Notes: generated by a model not told the origin, from the sequence alone. Numbered from the stretch's first letter, positions 1 to 11,560 are shown. The stretch is DNA of 64,000 nt from Limnoperna fortunei (GCA_944474755.1 OX104112.1:62279640-62343639), one strand, 5' to 3'. Translations and numbers: made by a program.

Positions 1-1097
1 ATACTGGTTTTGTGGCATTATGGCAGTATTTTTAATATACTTCTGATGCTGCTGTGACCTTTTGAAAATTATATAGGCATTTTTAAATCGTGTGTGCGTT
101 CCAAAGATGAGAGGACTTACTCTGAAAACATATACCAGTTATCAAAGCATTTAAAGAGGAATGCTAGGATTCAAGCAATATGTAGTTTGTATTAGATGTT
201 AAGTTTTGTATGAATTCGGTCATTGTTTTCGTGTAGTTAAATGTTTAATTTCGTAACCATTTTCTTTCTCATCTTGGACAAATTTGTGATCAACCCCTTC
301 TAAGGCAAATTAATAACGAGTTTTACATTTTCTTTTTTCATATATATATGTTAGATTTTTTTCTTATAAATGGTAATATTTAAGCTCTTTAAAGATTCTT
401 AGATGAAGTCAAGTTACATTAGTATAGTGCTGTATTTTTTCAGTATGCAGAGATATTTGCTGCTTGTAATTTGTTATAAATATAATTTAATGCTGCATTG
501 TGGTATGTTTGTAAGGAAGTATTTTCTCATTAATGTCTAGTGTACACAAATAAAATTTATGTGGAAAGGAAAGAAAAGAAATGCAAAAAAAAACGAAGAA
601 ATATATAGCGACAACTAACTTCTGAACTATCTTTGTAGACACTGTTAAAAATAGTATAATAGTATGATGTGGTGTTTTTATTTTGTATATTTTTAAATAC
701 TTACATATATAGTGTAATGTTCTTATTACAAATGCTTCTAATTAATAAATGTTAACATAAATTATCTGTTGGTTTTTATCATTCTTAAGATAGATATTAA
801 AGGTCCAATTTAAAGGTGTCATTTAAATCACAGGAGCGTTTTTAAGTTCAAAAGTATACACCTGAAATTCATGACATTGCTCAATATTGTATGACACTGA
901 ATTTCTCATTAGTTTAACATTACAGTATTGTTTGAAGATTTTGGAATTGAGATCAATATTGATACAATACTGTACCACTACTAGGAAAGATAAAAATATC
1001 AAAGTTTTGTATTATTTATTTGATATTGCAGCAAAATGTCATTAAACTGTCAACACCAACAATATAAAAAATTCTTCACATTTTAAATTAATATGAT
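1..1097. other. Non-coding, AT-rich; no gene recognised
   Basis: I see no exon-like open frame. AATAAA-type hexamers occur near 551 and 743, so a 3' untranslated region of a gene ending before the window is possible, but nothing else supports it. The receptor gene further right would instead make this intronic or upstream sequence. Confidence 0.4.
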
Positions 1098-1400
1098 CAA
1101 ATGTCACAGATGACTATTCATCCACGTTCATTATAAACTAAATGTCCATATAACATGTCGTTGTAGATGATTTGTGGTGGACTTGTTGAAATGTCATGGG
1201 TGACCTTTCATCCACCTGTCAGTATCAACAAAATTTCTGAGATTACATATCGTTCCTCTTTTATTAGGAACAAATGTCGCAGATGACCTGTCGTCCACCT
1301 GTCAGTGTACACAAAATGTCCCAGTAAATATATCGTTCACCTTTCAGTTTGAACGAAATTTCAAAGATAACCTGTCATTCATCTTTTAATTTTAATGAAA
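1098..1400. repeat. Degenerate tandem repeat, unit about 65 bp
   Basis: About five imperfect units share the pattern AAATGTCnCAGATGACCTGTC followed by GTTCACCTTTCAGT-like text. Units begin near 1099, 1140, 1182, 1261 and 1311. No protein is encoded; the short minus-strand frame across it is a by-product of the repeat. Confidence 0.6.
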
Positions 1401-4400
1401 GATCAAATATTGTCTGTCGTTCACATTTCTCAAATACAAAAGGTCAAAGGTTGCCTTTTCTACCACAAAATTTAACAAAATATGGACTTCGGAGATAGGT
1501 GAACTTTTGATAATATTTTGGGCTTGACAAAATGTGAACAAAAGACGATTTTTCGTGCAGTGTATGTCATTTATCATGAAGCAATTTGTGAAGAATGTGG
1601 CTCAGCTTAGGCAATAAAAAGTACTGTTCATATCAGAGAGCAATCAATTATGTTGAAAATTAATTATCACAGTTATCTGGAATAACACTGTTTCATCTGA
1701 AAAGCATATTGTTAGCAGAGACCTTTAATTTTAATTGCTTTTGATTATTTGGAAAGACATCTTTTGCGTAGAATCGGGACAATTCCTCTGTTGTAATAAT
1801 TGTAATCTGACAAATTAAACAGGAAATGATTGTATAAAGAATCATTTTAGTACCCCCAGCTAATGACTTACTTAATCGTTTTCATCTGAAATAATCGTGG
1901 TAAATATACTAAATACCTTAAACTAGAATATATTTTCTATGTATATTGGATCCCTATCATACAAACTTACGCCGCCAAAATTATCAAAAAAAAAACAGGA
2001 CACGCCAATATAAAACACATGATGGTTAGCTTACATGGCCCGAATTGTCATTTGAGCTGTTGTCATCACTTTCAGTCTGTCATAGTTGTCATCTTCTGTA
2101 AACTTTTACATTTCAATCTTCATTCTTCTTTGAAACCACTGAGCCAGTTGAAATAAATCTAGTCACAATGCCAGTTTAAAAATTAAAAAGCTTTTTTTTG
2201 CATTCTGATTAGAAATCTAAAATGGTAACCACCAATAGAAATTAAACTTAAGGAATACTGTTTGGATGGTACTCTTATAGTTTTTCATGATAATCCAAAT
2301 TTTAATTGGCCCTCATCACAGCACTTAGTTTAACATAGGGCCTCATGTGACAAAAGTTTGTTTATTGAAACCGTTTTACCAATTGAAACAAAACTTTTCA
2401 CCCCAGTATTCATCAGGTGGCCCTCTATCAAGTTTATTATTTTTTTAAATGCACCACAGGACTTAGTTAAACATAGGACCCTATGGGAAAATTGCTCATC
2501 TGCCTTCATCTCAGAAACTGCAAAACTACTTGAAGCCCTATTGTATGTGTATGTTTATTGAAGGCAGATTGATGGGACTAAATGGCTCTCACAGATAACA
2601 GAGGACTCTATAGGAAGAATTTTCATTCCAACTTTTCTAAACTGCAAAGCTAATTGAATCCATATGTTTGTGATTGTTTATTGGATGGTTCCTTTAAAAG
2701 CTTTATGTTTAATTGATTAGAAATCCAAGATGGCTGCCATTGTAGGAATAAATTTGACATAGAAACCTAAAGGAAAATGTCTTATATTGCTTCATATCAG
2801 AAACTATTGAACCAGTTGAAACCAAACAATAATATTTTCACCAAATATAAGGATGTTTATGCCAGTGAAAAATAGGAAACTATATGACTTACTTTAACAT
2901 CCGGGAAATGCCATCTTCATTCCTATTATAAATCAGGTGAGTGATACAAGCTCTTTAGAGTTTCTGTTTGAAAGAAAATGTCCAGATGCAAAAATGTCAC
3001 AATTTATGATACTTTTTTCATAAAATAAGGTACTGCCATAACTTGGCATCAGTTATGTGTAAACTTGAATGGGACTGTATTGGGAAGGTTCTCAGTGCTT
3101 GACCCACAGAGTTTACCATTGCATCCCCAGGTGGCGAATAGAGGAGTCCCTTTGTTGAAACTTGTTAGGTTGTAATACAACATGCTGAGTGCTAACCTAG
3201 TGGATAACATGTTTTAGAGTGCCACACTCCATGCAAGATAAAGACCCCCTTTTAAGATTTAAAAAAGAGTAAGATCATTATATCCACAACAAAAGGCTAA
3301 ATTCTCCTTCCCTACCCAACACCCCATACATTTTTCCAGTAGCAGTCAAACTTGTTTTCCCATTTACTAGTATCCGATATTTGCAATGTTAATTTTTTTT
3401 GTAAACTTGTACTTCCTGAATCTATCTGAAATATTCTTTATGAGTAATAAGCAAACACTAAATGAATCAGTACTTAACTTTTCACATTTGTATTTTCCTC
3501 TTGAGAATTACTGAATACAGCTTCTTGATATGGCAAAGATGTTTCTTATAAGGACCTCTCTAATTGTTTTTACTTTATAACTGATTTGTTAACAAACATG
3601 GTGACCAGTGGCAAAGTTTTGTTTCTGATTGGCTAAACTTGAACACAATTTTTCTCAAATCCACTGAACGAATTGAATCCATACTTGGAAGATATGTTGC
3701 TTTTTAAGGTCCTTGCCAAGTGTTGTTGCTAAATGGATATTCAAAATGGCCATATGCACAAGTCAAAATTTACAGACAAACCATATACAAAATTATATTT
3801 TTGTCCTTTATTCAAGAATACATGATCTTCTCCTTTGAAATTAAGTCCACATGTTTTGTAACTTTGCACAAATGATGTTTATAAGGTCCTCTACAAAGAT
3901 TCTACATTTTGATCCCAGTAGAAATATAAGCCTTACATGTTACATCACACGAATTTCAGAAGGTCCTCATACTTTCGCGACGTGCACCATGGTACAAAGG
4001 ACTTGGTTAACAGAAGCCATAAAAATTAGTACAGGTGTGTCAACATAACAAATAGCAGATGATTGTTTATGTCTTGACTGGTAATTAGTTTTAATAAGCA
4101 AATAGACGTAAATTGTTTTTTTTTAATTTAACATATTAACTGTACCAAGCGGATTGTGGTATTATGAAATTAAAACAAAAACGTTCCAATTAAAAAATAT
4201 TTACGACTTTTTTGACAATTGCGGTTTAATTGATATTAAAAACAAAATGTTAAAGCTAAGATAATTTTAAGAAAAATGTGTCGGCAATTAAAACTGGAAA
4301 TTATTTACTTAATTTAACTGCGATGGCAGAAATATACCGTGTACAAACTGGTTTTTGCAGAATCAACGGAAGTAAATAATAACTAATGTTGAAATTTCTA

Positions 4401-4624
4401 ATTTCACAAACTATAACACGTAAATAACTGTATTCGTGTCAAAGTTCATGAAATAATCATCTTCATACATTCAAAACGAATTTTAGTTACCAAAACAACC
4501 ATACCGAGTGTAGGAAAATAGATAAATTTCCGGAAGTTGCCCAACTTTGGTGGCTCGAACTACCTATAGCTCGAACTGTTTTTGGTGACCCAAGTGAGTT
4601 CGAGTTATCGAAGTTCTACTGTAT
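1401..4624. other. Non-coding interval with low-grade dispersed repeats
   Basis: No coding exon is recognisable. Short phrases recur, for example GAAACCACTGAGCCAGTTGAAA-like text (about 2110-2160, 2805-2830) and the AAGGTCCTCTACAAAGATTC phrase near 3888. The latter returns at 5286 and, weaker, near 5410. I read these as old dispersed repeats. Confidence 0.4.
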
Positions 4625-4960
4625 AATTAAACCGCTGGTGTGGAAAATATAGTTCTCGACACTAGTGAAAATGTGGTTCTCGGCAGTTTATTGGTTTAAA
4701 TAATAACATCATAATAAGAACTAATGACGTCATAAACCAAACTCCTTTCATTTACCTCGTATTCAAGTCATGAACTTAAAAAGGGGGTTGGGAGAATTTG
4801 TACTTCATTTCAAAAATTTACTACCATTTTCAAATTATAGAAACAGTGTCTTCCATTAGTACTTTTGGATTATTGGATTTCTCCAATCTCGATAGTTAAA
4901 TTATGGAAATTTTGATTGATGAAATCCATTAATCCAAGATTAACAATGTAAGATCCTATA
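4625..4960. repeat. Dispersed repeat, second copy inside the 14.55-15.81 kb element
   Basis: The stretch runs from AAACCGCTGGTGTGGAAAAT to GATAGTTAAATTATGGAAAT. It is closely matched by 14790-15080, in the same orientation, which lies inside a terminal-inverted-repeat element. This copy lacks the inverted termini, so it is either a fragment of that family or an older element captured by it. Confidence 0.7.
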
Positions 4961-6287
4961 TTTTCAACATAGAAATTTATAATAAAACAATTGTTGTTCA
5001 AAAATGAACCTATCTGTTCTCTATTTATTCATTATATGTTTTAAACACTAATTCAATAACTTGCAAATGTCCCACAAAAGGTATTAAATTGGCTGGTTAT
5101 CAAATTCATTAATGGTAATAAGGGTTCCAATGATTGAAAAGCCCTGTTACTTACTACATGTATTAATGTTGCTGGTTTTCGACGGTAATATTTTGTAGCA
5201 CTTTGGCTTTTGTTTTGATTGGTTAAAATATTAAAAACCTTCTCCTGAAAGTGCAAGTCAAAATATTTTAAAGTACTGTTATGTGAGGTCCTCTACAAAG
5301 ATTCCTCATTTAGTCATTGGCAACCCTTTTTTTGGTTGATTGAAATGTAAAAAAAGTAATTTCTGTTGAAAGGACAATCCTTATGTTTTGTAACCTGGTG
5401 CAAATAGTGTATTTGAGGTCTTCTACATATACTTCTCATTTGTCTTAATCAGACAAAAATTTAATTTGTGTTTATTAAAGGCAGTTTAATTCCAAATTTC
5501 TTAAAATTTGTTCACCGAATTCCAAATTTATGTATCTCCTGTGAAGCAGAGTTGACACATGGGACCCTCTCTGTTGACAGGCAGCTTCATTCTCGTCATA
5601 CTTCTTGTTTATCTACACCTCCAACTTTTCTGAAGAGAAATAAAATAAAACTTGCACAGCTTCTGATTTATGAACTAATGTGGCTTTATTTTACTTAAAT
5701 TTTTTTTTACCAATTAAACCAAACCACTGATTTATTACCGTGAACAGTTAATGTGCAACAGTTATTTATTTTCATTCAAAAGAATTGTTGGCACAGTTAA
5801 ACTTATGTTAACTGAAAATGGCAGTAAGAGTTGCTTTTCTTATCTTTCTATTTCTGTTTATTGCACAATATCATTATGAACTGTGGATATGCACCAGTTT
5901 TTTTCCCTTAAAACAATTATTTTGAAAAAAAAATTGTTATAACAATGAACTAAAGAGGATATTCCATTACTTATCCACTACTTCTGCTGAACTGTTTGAA
6001 GGTTAGGAGGCCAATTTAATTGTCATAAATCAATATTTGTGAACTTGTGCATGTGCATAAGGTTATTTTTAATGTTTTTACAAATTTTACTTGAAATTGA
6101 ATAGGAGAGGCTGGTAAGTTTCTTATCTCTTTATCAATTTAAAGACATGTTACTCTTTTTATATTTTATTTTTTGTTTTTGGAAGACTAGAAACTAGTTT
6201 TGCCATCAATCAAAAACAGCCAAAATGAATCGTAGTTTATGTATGTAAGACATATGTCATATATAAAACTACTGCTTTATATTTAAG
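4961..6287. other. Intron or upstream non-coding sequence
   Basis: No exon is recognised between the dispersed repeat and the acceptor at 6286-6287. It contains two further copies of the 'AGGTCCTCTACAAAGATTC' phrase (near 5286 and 5410). Confidence 0.4.
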
Positions 6288-6629
6288 CCCAGCCAACATT
6301 TACAAAGGGTAATACAAATACGGAATATGGAGAATTTAGTAAAGATGTGGACATACATGTATATGTGTATAGTGTTCCTAAATACACATCAGTTAAATGG
6401 TACAAAATGTCTACAGAAATCTCAATGACTGCAAACAAGTATATCTTTTCTGAAGCAGCTGATATGGTAAATGATACATTCCTTGGTACAGAGGTTAAAC
6501 TGGATGGCTACAGAATTACACTGACTATGAAGAACTTGGATGTACCGGACTTTAATGTTAGTTATATAGTAGAAGTGTCAAATGGTGTAGGTCAATCTGT
6601 GCAGTATAATATATCCCTAGAATCTGCAA
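6288..6629 (+). CDS. Ig-like domain exon of an ITAM-tailed receptor (partial gene, 5' end outside window)
   Basis: An open frame of 342 nt is bounded by acceptor TTATATTTAAG (to 6287) and donor CAA|GTAAGT (6630). It is a symmetrical phase 1-1 exon, the usual form of Ig-domain exons. The product has Ig-like strand organisation: a C-strand Trp in SVKWYKMS, a long middle with GYRITLTMKNLD (E-F region) and a G-strand SVQYNISLE. The two canonical disulfide cysteines are absent: the F-strand YxC position reads YIV and the B-strand position reads VYVYSV. The last base joins to GT of the next exon as Ser. The protein must begin in exons left of the window. Domain assignment rests on pattern, not on a search; the exon structure and the frame continuity with the FN3 exon make the gene call firm. 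Confidence 0.75.
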
Positions 6630-7545
6630 GTAAGTATATTTGTATATGAACATTATAAAATAAAACATTTTCTGTTTCATTTATTCTAAACGATCATGGT
6701 AACTGATGCAACTACATGAGAGATAGATTGTCATTTATTATTTAGTGCAAGAACCCATGACTGTAACATCACACTTTCAAAGTATTGTTCGAATAGTGTT
6801 TTGCCACTTCATGAGTTTTTCGGCTACATCGTCGCATTCAGTTTGTACTGTAGGTAGGAAGATGGAATACCCATAAAAAAGTGCACCATACGTAAAAAGC
6901 ACGTTTGAAAAAACACATGGTTAACTGATGTTAAACCCAAATAATTTTAAACTGAAATACATCTGGAATAACAACCAAAAAAGCTCTGGTGCCTGAGAGA
7001 CAGACGAATAGGAAAAAAAAACGTTATTCTTTACCTAACTGGAATATTATGAGGTTATGTCACCCATTATTAGCATTTAACGAATATTAAAATTTGTATG
7101 AAACCCAATTTAATTCCTTTCTTCTTCATTAACAATTTTTTACTTATAATAACTGTCTTAACTTTGTTAAAATGAAGTAAACATTGCATTAATAAACAAC
7201 TTTAACCCCGCAAACACTAAGCAAATATATCTACTTGTATCAAGCGGATTTCTGAAGAATCAGAAATGCCAAAGATTTATTAGCGTCTACAAATTAAGCC
7301 CAACACTGTTGGAATTATACTTTAATACTGTCAAATTAATTACTTATTGTCAGGGGATTGTAACTCTCACAGATGTGACACTGACACCTTATCGCCTGCA
7401 TTATTGTCCAGCCCTCTAGACCACTTATAATTTAGAGATATACATGGTATTTGTCTGCTATCGTCTGACGATCAAAAACTAATTCGCATTAATCTGACTG
7501 TAATATAACGTTTTTGTATTACAATCTAGTTTAACAGTGTTGGAC
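6630..7545. other. Intron, first part; nothing recognised
   Basis: Intron between the Ig-like and FN3 exons. The first 900 bases are AT-rich with no repeat or coding signature I can name. Confidence 0.5.
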
Positions 7546-7655
7546 CTGGTGCGAATCTGTGGCACAGTGCCACAGCGCTTTGAATTCGAATCCCGCTGAG
7601 GCTAAGCAAAAATTGACGGTATCAAAATCTAATTCTAACAGTGTAGACCAATTCA

Positions 7656-7704
7656 TTACGCCAGAAGCGCGTTTCTTCTATTCAAGACTCATCAGTGGCG
7701 TTTA
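7656..7704 (-). ncRNA. Hammerhead ribozyme motif, degenerate
   Basis: On the minus strand the order is ACGCCA, CTGATGA, GTCT-TGAAT-AGAA, GAAA, CGCGCTTC, TGGCGT. The CUGAUGA and GAAA cores and a strong stem I (CGCCA with TGGCG) are present. Stem II has a G/A mismatch, and the 16.2 position opposite the stem III cytosine is T. Self-cleavage is doubtful. Confidence 0.6.
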
Positions 7705-8164
7705 ACTCTAAATGCTTCAGATATTTTCTTTATTGGTAGATGGAATAATATAAGCTCACTGGGATCGTGTAAATACACAATACAAGTAGTTCAAAATATT
7801 GTATAAAGGGTCTAAACAAAGATACCAACCAGCACACTTATTAAGTATCGGATCAACAAACATGACGATACAGCATAAAAAAAGAGTATACAAGTCTAGA
7901 AGATTGTGCAAGATACAAATGACGGTGTTTTTGTCAAAATTATAGACACAAACTGACCAACGAATGGCCTTAGTCATTGAGCGTCAATATAAATAAATAA
8001 CGTCAACCAGTCATACAATATTGATCTTGAAATTTCTCACTCCAACTGAACTTCAAACTTTTATACACTGCCCCAACCATCCGCCACCGGCGGACGAGCT
8101 GTCACTTGGCTTTGCTAAAATATTCCAACAAGATGTTATCAGAATTATCACGGTGACAAATTCA

Positions 8165-8211
8165 TTACGCCTGACGCGCGTTTCTTCTATTTAAGAATCA
8201 TCAGTGGCGTT
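8165..8211 (-). ncRNA. Hammerhead ribozyme motif, core intact
   Basis: On the minus strand: AACGCCA, CTGATGA, stem II TTCT-TAAAT-AGAA, GAAA, CGCGCGTC, AGGCGT. The invariant core residues (CUGAUGA, GAAA, and UC before the cleavage point) are all present. Stem II is perfectly paired; relative to the copy at 7656 both sides differ in a compensating way. Stem I has one A/A mismatch next to the core. Stem III is only two pairs with a four-base loop. Short stem III is known from the small hammerheads of retrozymes and Penelope-like elements, which cleave best as tandem copies. Confidence 0.65.
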
Positions 8212-9051
8212 TAAATCTAAATGCTTCAGATATTTTTCATTGGAGATGGAATAATATAGGTCCACTGGGATCGTGTAAATACACAATACAGGTAGTTCAA
8301 AATATTATATAAATGGTCTAAACAAATCTACCAACCAGTACACTTATTAAGTATCGGATCGACAAACATGTCAATACAACATAAACAAAAAATAATATAC
8401 AAGTCTAGAAGATTATGCAACTATAAACATGACGGTGCTTTTGTCAAAATTATGGACGCAGACCGACCAATGAATGACCTTACTCATTGAGATTCAATAT
8501 AAATAAATAAAATCAACCAGTCATATAAATTATGCAACCATACAAATGACGGTGTTTCTTGTCAAAAATGTAGACAATCCGCGGGTGGCGGACTGGGAAG
8601 TAATTATTTTGGGTTAAGTTGGATTGAGAAAGTTTAAGATCAATATGTTATGACTTGTTTACGTCATTTATTTATATTGACATTCAATGACTAAGGCCAT
8701 TCGTTGGTCAGTCTTTGTCTAAACTTTTGACCAGAAACACCGTCATTTGTATCGTTGCATAATCTTCTAGACTTGTGTGTGTATATATATTTGTTTCTTC
8801 CCAGTCCGCCACCCGCGGATTGTCTACATTTTTGACAAGAAACACCGTCATTTGTATGGTTGCATAATCTTCTATGACTAAGGCCATTCGTTGGTCAGTT
8901 TGTGTCTATAATTTTGACAAAAACACCGTCATTTGTATCTTGCACAATCTTCTAGACTTGTATATTTTTTTTTGTTTATGCTGTATCGTCATGTTTGTCA
9001 ATCCGATACTTAACAAGCTTACTGGTTGGTATATTCTTTAGATTATATAAG

Positions 9052-9137
9052 CGTCTAAGTATTGTGATAACCATATAATATATCTATACAATCCGCTGGA
9101 TAGATATATTAAATATGGTTGTCACAATACTTAGACG
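9052..9137. repeat. Foldback element, arms about 38 bp
   Basis: CGTCTAAGTATTGTGATAAC and the following ATATATCTAT run are mirrored after an AATCCGCTGGA loop by ATATATTAAATATGGTTGTC ACAATACTTAGACG. It is a near-perfect hairpin, typical of a tiny inverted-repeat (MITE-like) element. Confidence 0.75.
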
Positions 9138-9332
9138 TTTGTAAATAATTTACTTACTGTGACTGTATGACAAGTAACTTTGTCATCCTATATAATATTT
9201 ACAAAAATGCTGAATTAGATTACTGTCAAATATATACGTATTGGTTACGAAAATTCCATCGTCACACGCTAGTACACATGTACTATGTCTATGTCTACGA
9301 TTTACCCCGGTTAATGAAGCTATATTTTATAG

Positions 9333-9610
9333 CGGATTTGGCCGAGGGATCTAGACCGCTGGACATAGTGAAGGCGATTTGGTGCCATAGTGTCACAACA
9401 GTGTGAGTTCGAGGGTAAATTAAAATTTGACAGAGTTAAAAATCTAATTCTAACAGTGTTGGGCTATATTTGTAGACGTATATATATATATATATCAAGA
9501 CTTATCAACGGCACTCAAATGCAAAAGATATTAAGAAATTTTGCAGTCGAAAACAATCTTGTCCCAAATTTACCTTACCCTAATATATGGCAAAATGAAC
9601 ACAGATTTCA
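9333..9610 (+). mobile_element. tRNA-Leu-derived SINE
   Basis: The head (9333-9420) resembles a class II tRNA: GGATTTGGCCGAG then GGATCTAGACCGCTGGA matches the A-box and D-arm region of tRNA-Leu, and GTGTGAGTTCGAGGG is a B-box. The body carries AAAATCTAATTCTAACAGTG, also present at 7624-7645. It then carries a decayed minus-strand hammerhead near 9497-9520 (TCAAGACTTATCAACGGCAC, compare TCAAGACTCATCAGTGGCGT at 7682). The tRNA head and ribozyme remnant therefore belong to one repeat family. Confidence 0.65.
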
Positions 9611-9703
9611 TTAAGGATACATACTACGCCAAATCAACATGATTTACTCCTTGCATTTATGGAGTTTGGTTTGTCTTTATATTAAACAGTTTTTGATGTT
9701 TAG

Positions 9704-10000
9704 GTCCCCCACTGATGCCTGCAAACTTTGCTGTATTGAGTTCTGCAGAGTTCAGTATCTTAGTTCAGTGGGAACCAGGATATAATGGTGGAAATATACA
9801 GACATTCTATATAGAATATCGTGCAAATGGATCAAAGCCATGGGATACAGTGCAAATACCTGATAAGGAGCAGTCAGGGAGACATACATTTACACTGTCA
9901 GGATTGCAGGATGACACCACGTATGAAGTAAGGATGTATGCAGAAAACAAGTTTAATAAGAGTTCACGAACTGAAAAAGTGTCAATAAAGACAATCAAAG
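9704..10000 (+). CDS. Fibronectin type III domain exon of the receptor
   Basis: The exon is 297 nt, phase 1-1, with acceptor GATGTTTAG (to 9703) and donor AAAG|GTACCT (10001). It encodes one complete FN3 fold: a PPLMPANFAV entry, the B-strand Trp in SILVQWEPG, a Tyr-rich C strand (TFYIEYRANG), and the FN3 signature LSGLQDDTTYEVRMYAENKF (L-x-x-L-x(4)-T-x-Y-x-V-x-x-x-A-x-N). It follows the Ig exon in frame (junction Ala-Ser-Pro-Pro) and joins the transmembrane exon in frame (junction Lys-Gly-Cys). Ig followed by membrane-proximal FN3 is common in adhesion and immune receptors. The next intron is about 14.5 kb and full of mobile elements. Confidence 0.88.
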
Positions 10001-10860
10001 GTACCTTTAATGTCTGTTAAATAATCTGTAATGTCTGTAATGTGTGTATTATCATGATGCATGTCAAGGCTTAATATAAGGCTGATATTTCTATATATCG
10101 CCGGCATACAGGATATTTGATGGTATTTTTCTCCCCTTCACCTTATCAAGACAATACATTCTCGATTATGTTAAATAGTATTCATCTATTCATATTCCAA
10201 ATTTATTACTTTTCTTAAAATAAAGTGATTTCGACTATTATAATATTGACATCATGATGTGACGTGTGTGCACTTGACTTGTCATTCTAGTAATTTCCGT
10301 TTTTTTTTGTTAGTTATTCTCAGCCAATTGCCTAGATATTTTCGAATAATGTTTTTTTTAAGGAAGAAAGTTTTTGGTAGAGGAAGACTGAAGGTTTCAA
10401 ATGGACTCAAAATATAAATAATTAGGATGTTTGTTAATGTTAGCATTTGTTCCACATTGTTGATGACCTATGAACTTACTGTAATTATTAAATTTCACAA
10501 AACTTAGGTTTGGTTGAATATGTGCCTTTAAAACATTAGATCACGGCCATTATTGGATTCTATTAAATTGTTTGTTTACATCAACGTCAAGCCTGGCATT
10601 AATAACAGGTGTAACAAACGAGTTGCTGCTTAAATTTGAGAAAATTCCGCTATGAAGTTAAACTCAGATCTATATCACTTGAAAAGAACCACACATTAAA
10701 AGATGATCAAAACAAAACTTCAAATATTCCAAGTTCAATCGACCTGAAATATGGAGTATCCCTCTCTTATGAATACCTTGTAATTTGGTTTCTAGTTCGC
10801 TATATTTTGGTTTTATTGTTCTTTGATCTTCATATTCATATATTGTTTGGCATTTTCAAT
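10001..10860. other. Intron; no feature recognised before the ribozyme array
   Basis: Nothing coding is seen. The open frame near 10636 runs into the ribozyme repeat and is not supported as a gene. Confidence 0.4.
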
Positions 10861-10874
10861 TTTTTTTTTAGTAG

Positions 10875-10920
10875 AACGCCTCTGATTCGTCTTGAATAGA
10901 CGAAACACGCGTCAGGCGGA
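10875..10920 (+). ncRNA. Hammerhead ribozyme motif, inactive core
   Basis: AACGCCT then CTGATTC (expected CTGATGA), stem II GTCT-TGAAT-AGAC, GAAA, CACGCGTC, AGGCGG. Stems I and II are good, but the core GA is replaced by TC, which should abolish cleavage. Confidence 0.6.
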
Positions 10921-11196
10921 GCAACATTTATTACCTGGAACTTTGTTGTATTTTTGATTTCTTACATCGGTGATGGCTAGCGCTGCTTGTGAAGTTTTAA
11001 TTCCCGAGGTTAGCCATCTCTAGCATCAACTTTTGTGTTGAAGAACACATAAAGCTATGAAATTGTCCGTGTAAATTTCAAAATTGTCAAAACCTTAAGG
11101 TTCTCCTACCATAGGTATAGTTGATTTTAGTCATATTTTGGTTTAATTGCTCTATGCTCCTAATATTATTGTTTGCCATTTTCAATTTTTTGGGTA

Positions 11197-11244
11197 GAAC
11201 GCCTCTGATTCGTCTTAAATAGACAAAACGCGCGTTAGGCGTAG
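11197..11244 (+). ncRNA. Hammerhead ribozyme motif, inactive core
   Basis: Same architecture as the neighbour: CTGATTC core, stem II GTCT-TAAAT-AGAC, then AAAA instead of GAAA and GCGCGTT before the cleavage position. At least three invariant positions are changed. Confidence 0.6.
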
Positions 11245-11476
11245 GAAAATTTATTACCTGGAACTTTGTTGTATTTTTCATTTCTTACATCCGTGATAGC
11301 TAGCGCTGCTGGTGGAGTTTTTTTCCCCGATGTTAGCCCGCTCCGGCATCAACACTTTTGTGTTGTAGAACACATCAAAGCTATGAAATTGTGCGTGTAA
11401 ATTTCAAAATTGTCAAAACCCTAAGGTTCTTCCTACCCCAGGTATAGGTTGATCTTGGTCATATTTTTTTTGGGTA

Positions 11477-11526
11477 GAGTGTTTCTGATGAGTCTTGAAT
11501 AGACGAAACGCGCGTCAGGCGTAGCA
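11477..11526 (+). ncRNA. Hammerhead ribozyme, all core residues intact
   Basis: GTGTTT then CTGATGA, stem II GTCT-TGAAT-AGAC (4 bp), GAAA, CGCGCGTC, AGGCGTAG. All catalytic core positions match the hammerhead consensus, and the predicted cut is after C at 11516. Stem III has two pairs with a GCGC loop. The 5' side of stem I (GTGTTT) pairs with AGGCGT mainly through G-U wobbles, weaker than the ACGCCT of the other units. Confidence 0.75.
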
Positions 11527-11560
11527 AAATGTATTACCTGGAACTTATTTGTGTGTTTGA

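Larger units (their letters stand above)
7546..9030. repeat. Mosaic of direct and inverted repeats with two hammerhead motifs
   Basis: Segment 7640-8040 is repeated directly at 8150-8530. Segment 7816-7978 returns in inverted orientation at about 8870-9030. Arm 8526-8601 is almost perfectly inverted at 8800-8873, both arms ending in GGCGGACTGGGAAG or its complement. A degenerate tRNA-like head (B-box-like AATTCGAATCC near 7582) precedes the first unit. The block looks like several inserted copies of one tRNA-derived, ribozyme-bearing repeat that have rearranged. Confidence 0.7.
10700..11560 (+). repeat. Tandem array of three hammerhead-bearing repeat units
   Basis: Three units share TTTCAATTTTTT, GTAGAACGCCTCTGAT, TTATTACCTGGAACTTTGTT, GCTAGCGCTGCT and the AAGCTATGAAATTGT phrase. 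The ribozyme cores start at 10882, 11205 and 11485, giving periods of 323 and 280 bp. One ribozyme per roughly 300-bp tandem unit is the layout known for retrozymes and for the terminal repeats of Penelope-like elements. Confidence 0.75.

Noticed and set aside
1..800. 3' UTR of an upstream gene based on AATAAA hexamers
   Set aside because: AATAAA is expected by chance in such AT-rich DNA and no coding end is visible.
9167..9614. Two overlapping + strand frames of 79 and 74 codons
   Set aside because: They cross the foldback flank and the tRNA-derived SINE; non-coding.
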